Below are positions 23,551 through 30,851 of a DNA stretch of 64,000 nucleotides, one piece after another (the first letter of the stretch is position 1; each line of letters begins with the position of its first letter). Position numbers and translations under genes: made by a program. This stretch comes from Solirubrobacterales bacterium (GTDB lineage: Bacteria; Actinomycetota; Thermoleophilia; Solirubrobacterales; 70-9), in NCBI GenBank assembly GCA_035573435.1, contig DATMZR010000012.1, forward strand, positions 1-64,000, read 5' to 3'. A model generated the notes under the pieces. It made no database searches. It saw only the letters and a program-made list of their open reading frames with translations, and was not told the DNA's origin.

Positions 23551-24433
23551 TCGCGACCCGCTTCGGGACACCGAGCAGCTCACGGGCTTCGGCCACCGTC
23601 GCCGCGCGCCTGCCCACGTCTTCCGCCATCTGCCGCGCCTTGGCGATCAGGTCCCCATTGGAGCGCGCCATCTCGCCGTCGGGGAGGTAGAAGTTGTCCT
23701 CCAGGCCCGCACGGACGTTGCCGCCGAGCGCCAACGCGGCGCCCGCCAGCCTCCACTGGTCGCGGGAGATCCCGATCACCTGCCAGTTGTTGGGACCCTC
23801 GGCGCCGCCGGGGATCTGCTCCGACATGAACGCCACGTTCCTGGCGTTTGGCCGGATACCGCCGTTGACGCCAATCACGAGCGACACGTTCAGCGGATCG
23901 GCGAGCAGTCCCATGTCGATCAGCGGATCGAGGTTCGCGATGTGGCCCGCGTCGAAGCACTCGTGCTCCGGCTTGATCTGAAGCTCGCGCATCGCGGTCA
24001 GGAACTCGATGATCGTGTCGAAGGAGTTCTCGAACACCGCCTTGAAGACGAAGTCCTTGCGACGCGCCGAGTACTTGGCGTAGTTCATCGAGCTCATGTT
24101 CAGCGCCGCGACGTCGGGGCGCAGCTCGCGCAGGTACTCGATCCGCTTCCCCACCGGAACGCCGATCGCACCGGTCGAGTAGTTGACGATCACGTCATCG
24201 ACCTCGGCCAGGATCGCTTCGGTGATGGCCCGGAAGTCCTGGATCTCGTAGCTCGGCACCCCCTCGGGAGTGCGGGCGTGGATGTGGATCTGGGAGGCGC
24301 CCTCCTCCACCGCCCGTCGCGCCTCGGCCGCGTAGTCGGAGGGCGTGTATGGGATCGCCGGGCACTGGTCGCGGTTGGCGATCGCGCCCGAGATCGAGCA
24401 GCTGAGCACCACCGGGTCGTCGAACCGGCTCAT
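23543..24433 (-). CDS. beta-keto acid cleavage enzyme (BKACE, DUF849)
   Basis: This 296-aa protein belongs to the family of the 3-keto-5-aminohexanoate cleavage enzyme Kce. It has VVLSCSISGAIANRDQCPAIP at the N terminus, the zinc-binding HxH in SQIHIHARTPEG, VNYSTGA, and NVRAGLEDNFYLPDG near the C terminus. Family chemistry is condensation of a beta-keto acid with acetyl-CoA and cleavage to acetoacetate and a new acyl-CoA. Which keto acid is used cannot be read off. Start ATG 24433 overlaps the carboxyltransferase stop (ATGA). In this operon it may replace the HMG-CoA lyase of leucine-type pathways. Confidence 0.9.
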   Translation of the reverse strand: MSRFDDPVVLSCSISGAIANRDQCPAIPYTPSDYAAEARRAVEEGASQIHIHARTPEGVPSYEIQDFRAITEAILAEVDDVIVNYSTGAIGVPVGKRIEYLRELRPDVAALNMSSMNYAKYSARRKDFVFKAVFENSFDTIIEFLTAMRELQIKPEHECFDAGHIANLDPLIDMGLLADPLNVSLVIGVNGGIRPNARNVAFMSEQIPGGAEGPNNWQVIGISRDQWRLAGAALALGGNVRAGLEDNFYLPDGEMARSNGDLIAKARQMAEDVGRRAATVAEARELLGVPKRVASG

Positions 24434-26100
24434 ACCGGCATCACCCCGTGCTTGCGCCACGGACGCTCGATCCGCTTGCCGGCGGCCATCCGCAGGCCGT
24501 TGATGATCGTCGGGCGGGTCTCGCGCGGGTCGATGACGTCGTCGATCACCGCGTTCCCGGCCGCGATGTACGGATCGATGTTCTTCTTCACCTCCGCGAG
24601 CATCGCCTCGCGGGTCTTCTCGGGGTCGCCCGAGGCCTCGATCGCCGAGCGGCCGATGATGTTGACGGCCCCCTCGGGCCCCATCACCGAGATCTCAGCG
24701 GTCGGCCAGGCCACGATCAGGTCGGGCTCGTACGCCTTTCCGCACATCACGTAGTAGCCGGCGCCGTAGGCCTTGCGCACCACCACCGTGATCTTCGGCA
24801 CGGTGGCGCGCGAGACCGCGTAGAGCATCTTCGCGCCGTGGCGGATGATCCCGGCATGCTCGACCTTCGAGCCGACCATGAAACCGGGGACGTCCTGGAG
24901 GAAGACCAGGGGAATGTTGAAGGCGTCGCAGAGGTTGATGAACCGTGCCGCCTTGTCGGCTGAGTCGTTCTCGAGAATGCCGCCGAGCTGCTTCGGCTGA
25001 TTGGCCACGATCCCGGCGGGCTGCCCGCCGAAGCGCGCCAGGCACGTGATCAGGGTCCGCGCGAACTTCGGCTTGATGTCGAAGTACTCGCCGTCGTCGA
25101 CTATCTCGCTGATCACCTCGTACATGTCGTAGGGCTGACGGGAGGACTCAGGGACGATGTCCAGCAGCGTCTCCGACATGCGGTCGTCCGGATCCGAGGT
25201 CTCGCGCAGCGGTGGCTTCTCCTCGCAGTTGGCGGGGAAATACGAGAGGTAGGTCTTGACCGCCTCGATGCACTCGTGGTCATCGGCCACCTCGAGATCG
25301 CCAACCCCCGACTTGCGGCAGTGGACCTTGGCGCCCCCCAGCTCCTCCATCGAGATGTCCTCGCCCGTCACGGCCTTGGTCAGGTGAGGGCCGGCGAGCG
25401 CCATCGCGCCCTGGCCGACCACCATCGGCACGAAGTCCGAGAGACCTGGGATGTAGGCGGTCCCGGCCGCGCAGGGGCCCAGCATCGCGGCCACCAGAGG
25501 GATCACCCCGGACATCGTCACCTCCTCGCGGAACAGGTGGCCGGAGCCGGCGAACAGCGACCCCGCCGCCTCCTGGATGCGCGCCCCGGCCGAGTCGAGC
25601 AGCCAGATGAACGGCAGGCGCTTCTGCAGCGCCAGCTCGCGCAGCCGGCCTACCTTGAGCTCCCCGGTCATCCCCATCGAGCCGGCCATGACCGTGAAGT
25701 CGTACGCGGCGATCGCGCAGCGCCTGCCGTCGACGTCGCCCCAGCCCGTGATCACGCCGTCGGCCGGCGCCTCCTTCCCCTCCATCGATCGCTGCGAGAA
25801 ATGGGGACGGCCGTGAATGCCGAGCTCCACGAACGTCCCCTCGTCGACCAGGAGGTCGATCCGCTCGCGGGCCGTGAGCTTGCCGCGCTCGTGCTGGAGG
25901 GCGATCTTTTGCTCGCCGCCCCCGAGCTTCGTGCGCTCGCGACGGTCATGAAGCTCCTCGACGAGCGGGCGCATCCCCGTCTCCTCCCCGTGCTCAGTCT
26001 CGGCCGGCGCCTCTGAACTCTCGGAAGCAAGGCCCGCCGCCTCCTCCGCTTCGCGTCCGGGGGCGGCGGGGTCGCTGCTTGTGCGGTCCTCAGTCGCCAT
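24430..26100 (-). CDS. acyl-CoA carboxylase carboxyltransferase (beta) subunit
   Basis: This 556-aa protein has both crotonase-fold halves of a biotin-dependent acyl-CoA carboxylase: DGVITGWGDVDGRRCAIAAYDF and SAGARIQEAAGSLF in the N half, ILENDSADKAARFINLCD, LQDVPGFMVGSKVEHAG and RKAYGAGYYVMCGKA in the C half. Substrates in the family include propionyl-, methylcrotonyl- and geranyl-CoA. An acidic Glu/Ala/Ser tail of about 40 residues precedes the fold. No biotin carboxylase alpha subunit is in the operon or the window; a lone biotin-carrier gene is at 43573. The start directly abuts the stop of the upstream hydratase gene. Confidence 0.93.
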   Translation of the reverse strand: MATEDRTSSDPAAPGREAEEAAGLASESSEAPAETEHGEETGMRPLVEELHDRRERTKLGGGEQKIALQHERGKLTARERIDLLVDEGTFVELGIHGRPHFSQRSMEGKEAPADGVITGWGDVDGRRCAIAAYDFTVMAGSMGMTGELKVGRLRELALQKRLPFIWLLDSAGARIQEAAGSLFAGSGHLFREEVTMSGVIPLVAAMLGPCAAGTAYIPGLSDFVPMVVGQGAMALAGPHLTKAVTGEDISMEELGGAKVHCRKSGVGDLEVADDHECIEAVKTYLSYFPANCEEKPPLRETSDPDDRMSETLLDIVPESSRQPYDMYEVISEIVDDGEYFDIKPKFARTLITCLARFGGQPAGIVANQPKQLGGILENDSADKAARFINLCDAFNIPLVFLQDVPGFMVGSKVEHAGIIRHGAKMLYAVSRATVPKITVVVRKAYGAGYYVMCGKAYEPDLIVAWPTAEISVMGPEGAVNIIGRSAIEASGDPEKTREAMLAEVKKNIDPYIAAGNAVIDDVIDPRETRPTIINGLRMAAGKRIERPWRKHGVMPV

Positions 26101-26889
26101 TCATCGTCCCTTCCAGGTCGGCTCGCGCTTTTCGAAGAACGCCGTCACACCCTCGATCGCGTCCTCGGTCGAGAGCTCGATCGTAAGCTGCGAGCGCAGA
26201 TAGTCGAGCGCCTCGGCCAGGGGCATGTCCATCTGCCGCCAGATCGCGTCCTTGCCGAGGCGCATGATCACCGGCGATTTGGCGGCCAGCTTCGCCGCCC
26301 ACTCGTCCACGGCAGCGTCGAACTCCTCGGCCGGCACGACCTTGTTCACGATCCCGGCCTCCCGCGCCTCCTCCGCAGTCAGCCGCTCGCCCAGCAGCAG
26401 CATCTCGTTCGTCTTCTTGCGCGGGACGTTGCGGTAGATGAGCGCCATGATCATGAACGGGAACAGGCCGACGTTGATCTCGGGCGTGCCGAAGCCCGCC
26501 CCCTCCTTGGCGACGATCAGGTCGCAGGCGAGCGCGATCCCGAGCGAGCCCGCGAGCACGTGGCCGTTGGCGGCGACGATGGTCGGTTTGCCGAGCTCCC
26601 CGATGAGCTTGAACAGCTCCACGAAGCGCTCGGAGGCGAAGTGCTTGTGCACCGTGGGCTCCTCGTTGCCGAAGGCGCCCAGGTTCGCCCCGGAGGAAAA
26701 GACCTTCTCGTGGGAGGAGGCGAGCACCACCACGCGGACCGCCTCGTCATCGCGCGCCGCCCGCAGGGAATCGACCAGCTCCCCGAGCAGCCCCGGAGAG
26801 AGCGAATTCCGGGTCTCCGGATCGTCGAGCGTGATCGTCGCGACCCCCGTGCCCGCGACCTCGTAGCGGATCTTCTCGTAGTCGGTCAA
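26101..26889 (-). CDS. enoyl-CoA hydratase/isomerase family protein
   Basis: This 262-aa crotonase-fold enzyme leads the acyl-CoA operon. It shows FSSGANLGAFG for the CoA pocket, AANGHVLAGSLGIALACDLI and GTPEINVGLFPFMIM. The second catalytic Glu is kept (PEI) but the first position, Glu in classic hydratases (GGGCELA), is Gly here (AGSLGIA). That pattern also occurs in isomerases and in some hydratases of branched-chain pathways, so plain enoyl-CoA hydratase activity is not certain. The start is TTG 26889 with no clear ribosome-binding site; a -10-like TAGGGT lies 14 bases upstream, overlapping the divergent promoter. Confidence 0.9.
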   Translation of the reverse strand: MTDYEKIRYEVAGTGVATITLDDPETRNSLSPGLLGELVDSLRAARDDEAVRVVVLASSHEKVFSSGANLGAFGNEEPTVHKHFASERFVELFKLIGELGKPTIVAANGHVLAGSLGIALACDLIVAKEGAGFGTPEINVGLFPFMIMALIYRNVPRKKTNEMLLLGERLTAEEAREAGIVNKVVPAEEFDAAVDEWAAKLAAKSPVIMRLGKDAIWRQMDMPLAEALDYLRSQLTIELSTEDAIEGVTAFFEKREPTWKGR

Positions 26890-26903
26890 AAGTAGGAAGT
26901 GTT

Positions 26904-26913
26904 ACCCTATACT
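26904..26913. promoter_or_regulatory. overlapping divergent -10 boxes
   Basis: The ten bases ACCCTATACT contain TATACT on the plus strand, toward the acyl-CoA dehydrogenase, and TAGGGT on the minus strand, toward the hydratase operon. No good -35 is seen for either direction. Confidence 0.38.
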
Positions 26914-26990
26914 CCGCGCGAGCTTAGCACGGGGTCGGCCGTCTGGTGACCCGGCCTCTTCAGCCCAGGCGACCGAAGGGAGTCATACCA

Positions 26991-28193
26991 GTGGAAGCAG
27001 CCACCGTCCTCAAGCCCGACCACGCGGGAAGCCGCAAGCACCTGCTGTTCACCGACGAGCACGAGGACCTGCGGGCATCGATGCAGGCCTGGGTGCAGAG
27101 GGAGCTGCATCCCCACCGGTTCGAGTGGGAGGAGACCACCTGGCCGAACGAGGCCATGCGCCGCGCCGGCGAGCTCGGGTTCCTGGGCCTCTGCTTCCCC
27201 GAGGAGTACGGCGGACAGGGCGGCGACTACTTCTACTCGCTGGTGCGTGCGGAGTGCATGAGCTACTCGGGTTCCGGCGGCACCAACATGGGCTTCGCCG
27301 TCCAGTCCGACATGGTGCTGCCGCCCATCCATCTGCTCGGAACCGAGGAGCAGAAGCAGCGCTACCTGGTCCCCGGGATCAAGGGCGAGAAGATCGGCTG
27401 TCTGGGGATCACCGAGCCGGGCGCGGGCTCGGACGTCGCGGGCATTCGCACGAAGGCGATCAAGGACGGCGACGATTACCTGATCACGGGCTCCAAGACG
27501 TTCATCACCAACGGGGCTCGGGCGGACTTCATCGTGCTGGTCGCGAAGACCGACCCCGACGCGCGCCATGAGGGGATCACCCTGTTCCTCGTCGACCTGC
27601 GCGACGCGGAGGGGGACCACGTCCCCGGCTTCCAGGTCGCCAGGAAGCTGGAGAAGATGGGCATGCACGCCTCCGACACCGCGGAGCTTTCCTTCGAGGA
27701 AGTCAGGGTGCCGGCCGAGAACGTGCTCGGCGAGATCGGCAAGGGCTTCTACCACATCTCCTGGGAGCTTCAGGGCGAGCGGATGGTCGCCGCCGCCGGC
27801 TCCGTGGCCGGCGCCGAGCGGATGTTCGAACGCACGCTGGAGTACGCGAAGGAGCGGGAGGCATTCGGGCGGCCGATCGGCAGGTTCCAGGCGATCCGCC
27901 ACAAGTTCGCCGAGATGGCGACCAAGATCGAGGCGGCCAAGCAGTTCAACTACGTGGTCGCCTGGCGTTTCGCCAACGGCGAGTACCCCGTCCGCGAGAT
28001 CACCGAGGTGAAGCTGTTCACCTCGCGGATCGGCTGCGAGGTGGCCGACGAGTGCGTTCAGATCCTGGGTGGCTACGGCTACATGAAGGAGTACGAGATC
28101 GAGCGGGCCTACCGCGACGTCCGCCTGAACCGGATCGGCGCCGGCACCGACGAGATCATGCTGGACATCATCGGGCGCTCCTACGGCCTCTAG
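26991..28193 (+). CDS. acyl-CoA dehydrogenase (first)
   Basis: This 400-aa flavoenzyme introduces the alpha-beta double bond in acyl-CoA. Visible motifs are LGFLGLCFPEEYGGQGGDY, IGCLGITEPGAGSDVAGI for FAD/substrate, YAKEREAFGRPIG and the C-terminal IGAGTDEIMLDIIGRSYGL. The Glu of medium-chain enzymes (YEGT) is replaced by Ala in IGAGT; instead GERMVAAA offers a helix-G Glu as in isovaleryl- and long-chain-CoA dehydrogenases. GTG 26991 is chosen because GAAGGGAG lies 8 bases upstream; a longer frame begins at 26946. It is divergent from the hydratase-carboxylase-BKACE operon and probably supplies its first step. Confidence 0.93.
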   Translation: MEAATVLKPDHAGSRKHLLFTDEHEDLRASMQAWVQRELHPHRFEWEETTWPNEAMRRAGELGFLGLCFPEEYGGQGGDYFYSLVRAECMSYSGSGGTNMGFAVQSDMVLPPIHLLGTEEQKQRYLVPGIKGEKIGCLGITEPGAGSDVAGIRTKAIKDGDDYLITGSKTFITNGARADFIVLVAKTDPDARHEGITLFLVDLRDAEGDHVPGFQVARKLEKMGMHASDTAELSFEEVRVPAENVLGEIGKGFYHISWELQGERMVAAAGSVAGAERMFERTLEYAKEREAFGRPIGRFQAIRHKFAEMATKIEAAKQFNYVVAWRFANGEYPVREITEVKLFTSRIGCEVADECVQILGGYGYMKEYEIERAYRDVRLNRIGAGTDEIMLDIIGRSYGL

Positions 28194-28211
28194 GCGGCTT
28201 CAGCAGCGGAC

Positions 28212-28601
28212 CTACGAGCCGGTCCGCTGCTGATGGAGCCGGCGCGCCTCTTCGGCTGACTCGACGATTGGCCTCACCTCGAGCGCGCCGTTCTGGATGG
28301 GCGCCTTTGCGGCCCACTCGGCCGCCTCGTCGAGGTCCCCGCATTCGAGGATCCAGAACCCGCCGAGCTGCTCCTTCGACTCCGTGAAGGGCCCGTCGGT
28401 CGCGACGGGCTTGCCGGCCTCGCCCCAGCGCAGGGTTCTGGCCATCCCGCTCGGCCCCAGGCCCTCGCCGGCCAGCATGACGCCGGCCTCGCGGAGCTCG
28501 TCGTTGTACCGGTTCATGTCCGTGGCGACCTCCTCCATCTGCTCGGGCGTGACCTCGTCCATCTGCGCTTCGTCGAAGATCAGGGACACCATGAATCTCA
28601 T
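28212..28601 (-). CDS. DGPF/YCII-related domain protein, copy 2
   Basis: This 129-aa protein contains ATDGPFTESKEQLGGFWILE, the DGPF motif of YCII-related proteins tied to ECF42 sigma factors, and a dimeric alpha-beta ferredoxin-like layout. Its biochemical role is unknown. It lies downstream of the ECF42 gene on the same strand and has its own promoter-like sequence at 28649-28676, similar to that of copy 1 at 30309. AGAGGAGCAG 5 bases before the ATG is a normal ribosome-binding site. Confidence 0.9.
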   Translation of the reverse strand: MRFMVSLIFDEAQMDEVTPEQMEEVATDMNRYNDELREAGVMLAGEGLGPSGMARTLRWGEAGKPVATDGPFTESKEQLGGFWILECGDLDEAAEWAAKAPIQNGALEVRPIVESAEEARRLHQQRTGS

Positions 28602-28648
28602 CTGACTGCTCCTCTGTTCGAGCGGCGCCGTTCGCCGCTTTCACGCTA

Positions 28649-28676
28649 ACGACGAATCAGGCGAGCCTATTCGACG
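28649..28676 (-). promoter_or_regulatory. candidate ECF42-type promoter before DGPF copy 2
   Basis: On the minus strand: CGTCGA, 16 bases, CGTCGT, then TAGCGTGA. It differs by one base in the -35 from TGTCGA and overlaps the last codons of the sigma gene. Compare 30358-30386. Confidence 0.5.
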
Positions 28677-29911
28677 TTTTTTTCGAGCTCTTCGATTTGG
28701 CGCTCGAGGAACCCTCGCTGGACCGGGTTTGTGCTGAGCTCGAGCCCCCGGCGATAGGCCTCGATTGCCTCCTGGTCGCGGCCCAGCCGGCCGAGGAGGT
28801 CGGCGCGACTGACGTGGTACGGCGCATAGCGGTCGAGGCCGTCGATCGCGTCGATCAGCTCCAGGCCGGCCTCCGGGCCGCGGTCCATCGCCACCGCGAT
28901 CGCGCCGTTGAGCTCGATCACCGGCGTGGGCTGGATCCTCTGAAGCCGCCCGTAGAGACGGGCGATCCGCTGCCAATCCGTTTGCTCGGCCCGATCGGCA
29001 CGCGCGTGCTCCGCGGCGATCCTGGCCTGGATCGCGTACGGGCCGACAACGCCGCCCAGAGAGTCCACCAGCCCCAGGCCCTCTTCGATCTGGTCGCGGT
29101 CCCAAAGCGATCGGTCCTGGTCGGCGAGCAGGACGATCTCGCCTTGGTTGTCCAACCGCGCCTCGCGCCGCGAGTGTTGCAGAAGCATCAGCGCCAGCAG
29201 CGCCCTCGCCTCGGGGTCGTCCGGGAGGGTTTCGACCAGCACTCTGGTCAGCCGGATGGCCTCGTCGGCGAGCTCGGTCCGGATCAACCCTTCGGAGCCG
29301 GATGCGAAGTACCCCTCGTTGAAAATCAGGTACAGCGTCGCCAGCACCGAGGTGAGGCGCTCCGGAAGCTGGTCGGCCGACGGCACCTCGTAGGGGATGC
29401 CGGCGTCGCGGATCTTGCCCTTGGCGCGGACCAGCCGTTGCGCCATGGTCGATTCGGAGACCAGGAAGGCGCTGGCGATCTCCGCCGTGGTCAGGCCGCC
29501 GAGCGTGCGCAGGGTGAGGGCAACGCGCGCCTGCGGTCTGAGCGCGGGGTGGCAGCAGGTGAAGATCAGCCGCAGCCGATCATCGGGCATCGCAGGCTCC
29601 TCTTCGGCGTCGAGCTCCTCGGAAGACGGCGCCAGCGCCTCCAGGCCCTCCAACACCTCCTTCTTGACCTGCAGCGTCTTCTCGCGCCGCAGCCGGTCGA
29701 TCGCCTTGTTGCGGGCGACCCGGGTGATCCAGGCGCCCGGAGTGTCGGGCATGCCGTCCCGGGGCCACCGCTCGAGCGCGACGACGAACGCCTCCTGGAC
29801 GGCGTCCTCGGCGGCGTCGAAGTCCCCCAGCACCCGGATCAGACTCGCGACCGCCCGTCCCGACTCATGCCGGAACAGGCGGTCGACAAGCTGATCGGAG
29901 GGCGTCCCTAT
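28667..29911 (-). CDS. ECF42-group RNA polymerase sigma factor with C-terminal extension
   Basis: This roughly 414-aa protein has sigma region 2 (GDFDAAEDAVQEAFVVALE, GAWITRVARNKAIDRLRR), region 4 (LRTLGGLTTAEIASAFLVSE, STMAQRLVRAKGKIRD) and a long C-terminal TPR-like extension with RLTSVLATLYLIFNEGYFAS, the layout of group ECF42. These sigma factors work without a classic anti-sigma and are encoded next to DGPF proteins, which flank the gene on both sides here. The N-terminal homology starts right after the stop of DGPF copy 1, but there is no ATG, GTG or TTG there: the frame reads ATA at 29911, and the nearest standard start is GTG 30052, deep inside the DGPF gene. Confidence 0.88.
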   Translation of the reverse strand: MGTPSDQLVDRLFRHESGRAVASLIRVLGDFDAAEDAVQEAFVVALERWPRDGMPDTPGAWITRVARNKAIDRLRREKTLQVKKEVLEGLEALAPSSEELDAEEEPAMPDDRLRLIFTCCHPALRPQARVALTLRTLGGLTTAEIASAFLVSESTMAQRLVRAKGKIRDAGIPYEVPSADQLPERLTSVLATLYLIFNEGYFASGSEGLIRTELADEAIRLTRVLVETLPDDPEARALLALMLLQHSRREARLDNQGEIVLLADQDRSLWDRDQIEEGLGLVDSLGGVVGPYAIQARIAAEHARADRAEQTDWQRIARLYGRLQRIQPTPVIELNGAIAVAMDRGPEAGLELIDAIDGLDRYAPYHVSRADLLGRLGRDQEAIEAYRRGLELSTNPVQRGFLERQIEELEKNVE

Positions 29912-30309
29912 GACGCGGTGGCTTTGGCCGCGGCCTCGGCCGGGCTCTCGTAGCCGAACTCCGAGTAATCCATCACCGGGCGGACCTCGACCGAGCCGTT
30001 CTGGAAGGGGATCTTCTTCGCGTACTCGAGGGCCTCGTCCAGGTCCTTGCACTCGAGCAGGTAGAACCCGCCGAGCTGCTCCTTCGACTCCGCGAAGGGG
30101 CCGTCGGTGACCGTCGACTCGTTGCCCTGCGCAATCCTCACGGTCGAGGCGGTGGCGCTGGGCTGGAGACCTTCGCCGGCGAGAAACACTCCGTTGTTGA
30201 CGACCTCCTTGCTGTAGGCGTCCCAGCGGTCCATCGCGGCCTTCATCTCCTCGGGGGAGGCGTCCTCCATGCCGCCCTCCTCGGAGATCAACGCGAGCAG
30301 ATACTTCAT
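29908..30309 (-). CDS. DGPF/YCII-related domain protein, copy 1
   Basis: This 133-aa protein reads MKYLLALISEEGGM, then TVTDGPFAESKEQLGGFYLLE and PFQNGSVEVRPVMDY. It is a clear paralogue of copy 2 at 28212 and belongs to the DGPF family linked to ECF42 sigma factors. It precedes the sigma gene and its stop overlaps the sigma frame. GGAGGAAAG before the ATG is the ribosome-binding site, and an ECF42-like promoter lies 50-77 bases upstream. An Ala-rich C-terminal tail follows the fold. Role unknown. Confidence 0.9.
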   Translation of the reverse strand: MKYLLALISEEGGMEDASPEEMKAAMDRWDAYSKEVVNNGVFLAGEGLQPSATASTVRIAQGNESTVTDGPFAESKEQLGGFYLLECKDLDEALEYAKKIPFQNGSVEVRPVMDYSEFGYESPAEAAAKATAS

Positions 30310-30320
30310 CGCTTTCCTCC

Positions 30321-30851
30321 TTGCTCTTGAGCGACGCGTTTCGCCGCCCTCACCCTAGCGACGAACAGGAAAGCCCAAAATCGACAGCGTCAGGTAAGAA
30401 TCCGGTTATCGGAAGTCTCGATCACATCCGCTCCTACTACGAGGCGCTGAACAGCGGCGACCCCGATCTCGTCGCATCACACTTCACGGACGACGCGACG
30501 CACTACTACACCCGACTGGGGCCGCACGAGGGGGCGAGCTCCATCGGCGCGAACACCAAGTGGGCGGTCGAGAACCTGGATGGGCAATGGTGGCTCGAAC
30601 ACGGAATCGAAGCTGGCGATGAGGCCGTGATCGAGTGGACGATGACCTGGCGCGACCCGAAGTCCGGCGAGAAGCGCCTGAACCGTGGCACCGAGTGGTT
30701 CCGTCTCCGCGACGGGAAGATCGCCGAGGTGCGTGCCTACCACCACGGGGACGGGAAGAATCCGGAGGGAAACCTGCTGGGCTTCGATCACGCCGGCCGT
30801 GGCCACACCACGCTCGACGAGTGGAGGCCACCCTCCGGTAGTCCCGGGTGA
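30321..30851 (+). CDS. SnoaL/NTF2-like protein
   Basis: The fold begins at about codon 33 (DHIRSYYEALNSGDPDLVASHF) and continues through GTEWFRLRDGKIAEVRAYHH, a cone-shaped NTF2-like domain as in SnoaL polyketide cyclases and many small hydrolases or isomerases. The frame opens at TTG 30321 (176 aa), but that start overlaps the divergent DGPF promoter; no ATG or GTG is available before the fold, so the start is uncertain. Its stop overlaps the next gene's GTG by 4 bases (GTGA), so it is cotranscribed with an acyl-CoA dehydrogenase. Substrate unknown. Confidence 0.75.
   Translation: MLLSDAFRRPHPSDEQESPKSTASGKNPVIGSLDHIRSYYEALNSGDPDLVASHFTDDATHYYTRLGPHEGASSIGANTKWAVENLDGQWWLEHGIEAGDEAVIEWTMTWRDPKSGEKRLNRGTEWFRLRDGKIAEVRAYHHGDGKNPEGNLLGFDHAGRGHTTLDEWRPPSGSPG
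30358..30386 (-). promoter_or_regulatory. candidate ECF42-type promoter before DGPF copy 1
   Basis: On the minus strand: TGTCGA, 17 bases, CGTCGC, then TAGGGTGA. As I recall, published ECF42 target promoters have TGTCGA at -35 and a CGA/TC-like -10, so this fits autoregulation of the DGPF-sigma unit. Confidence 0.58.
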
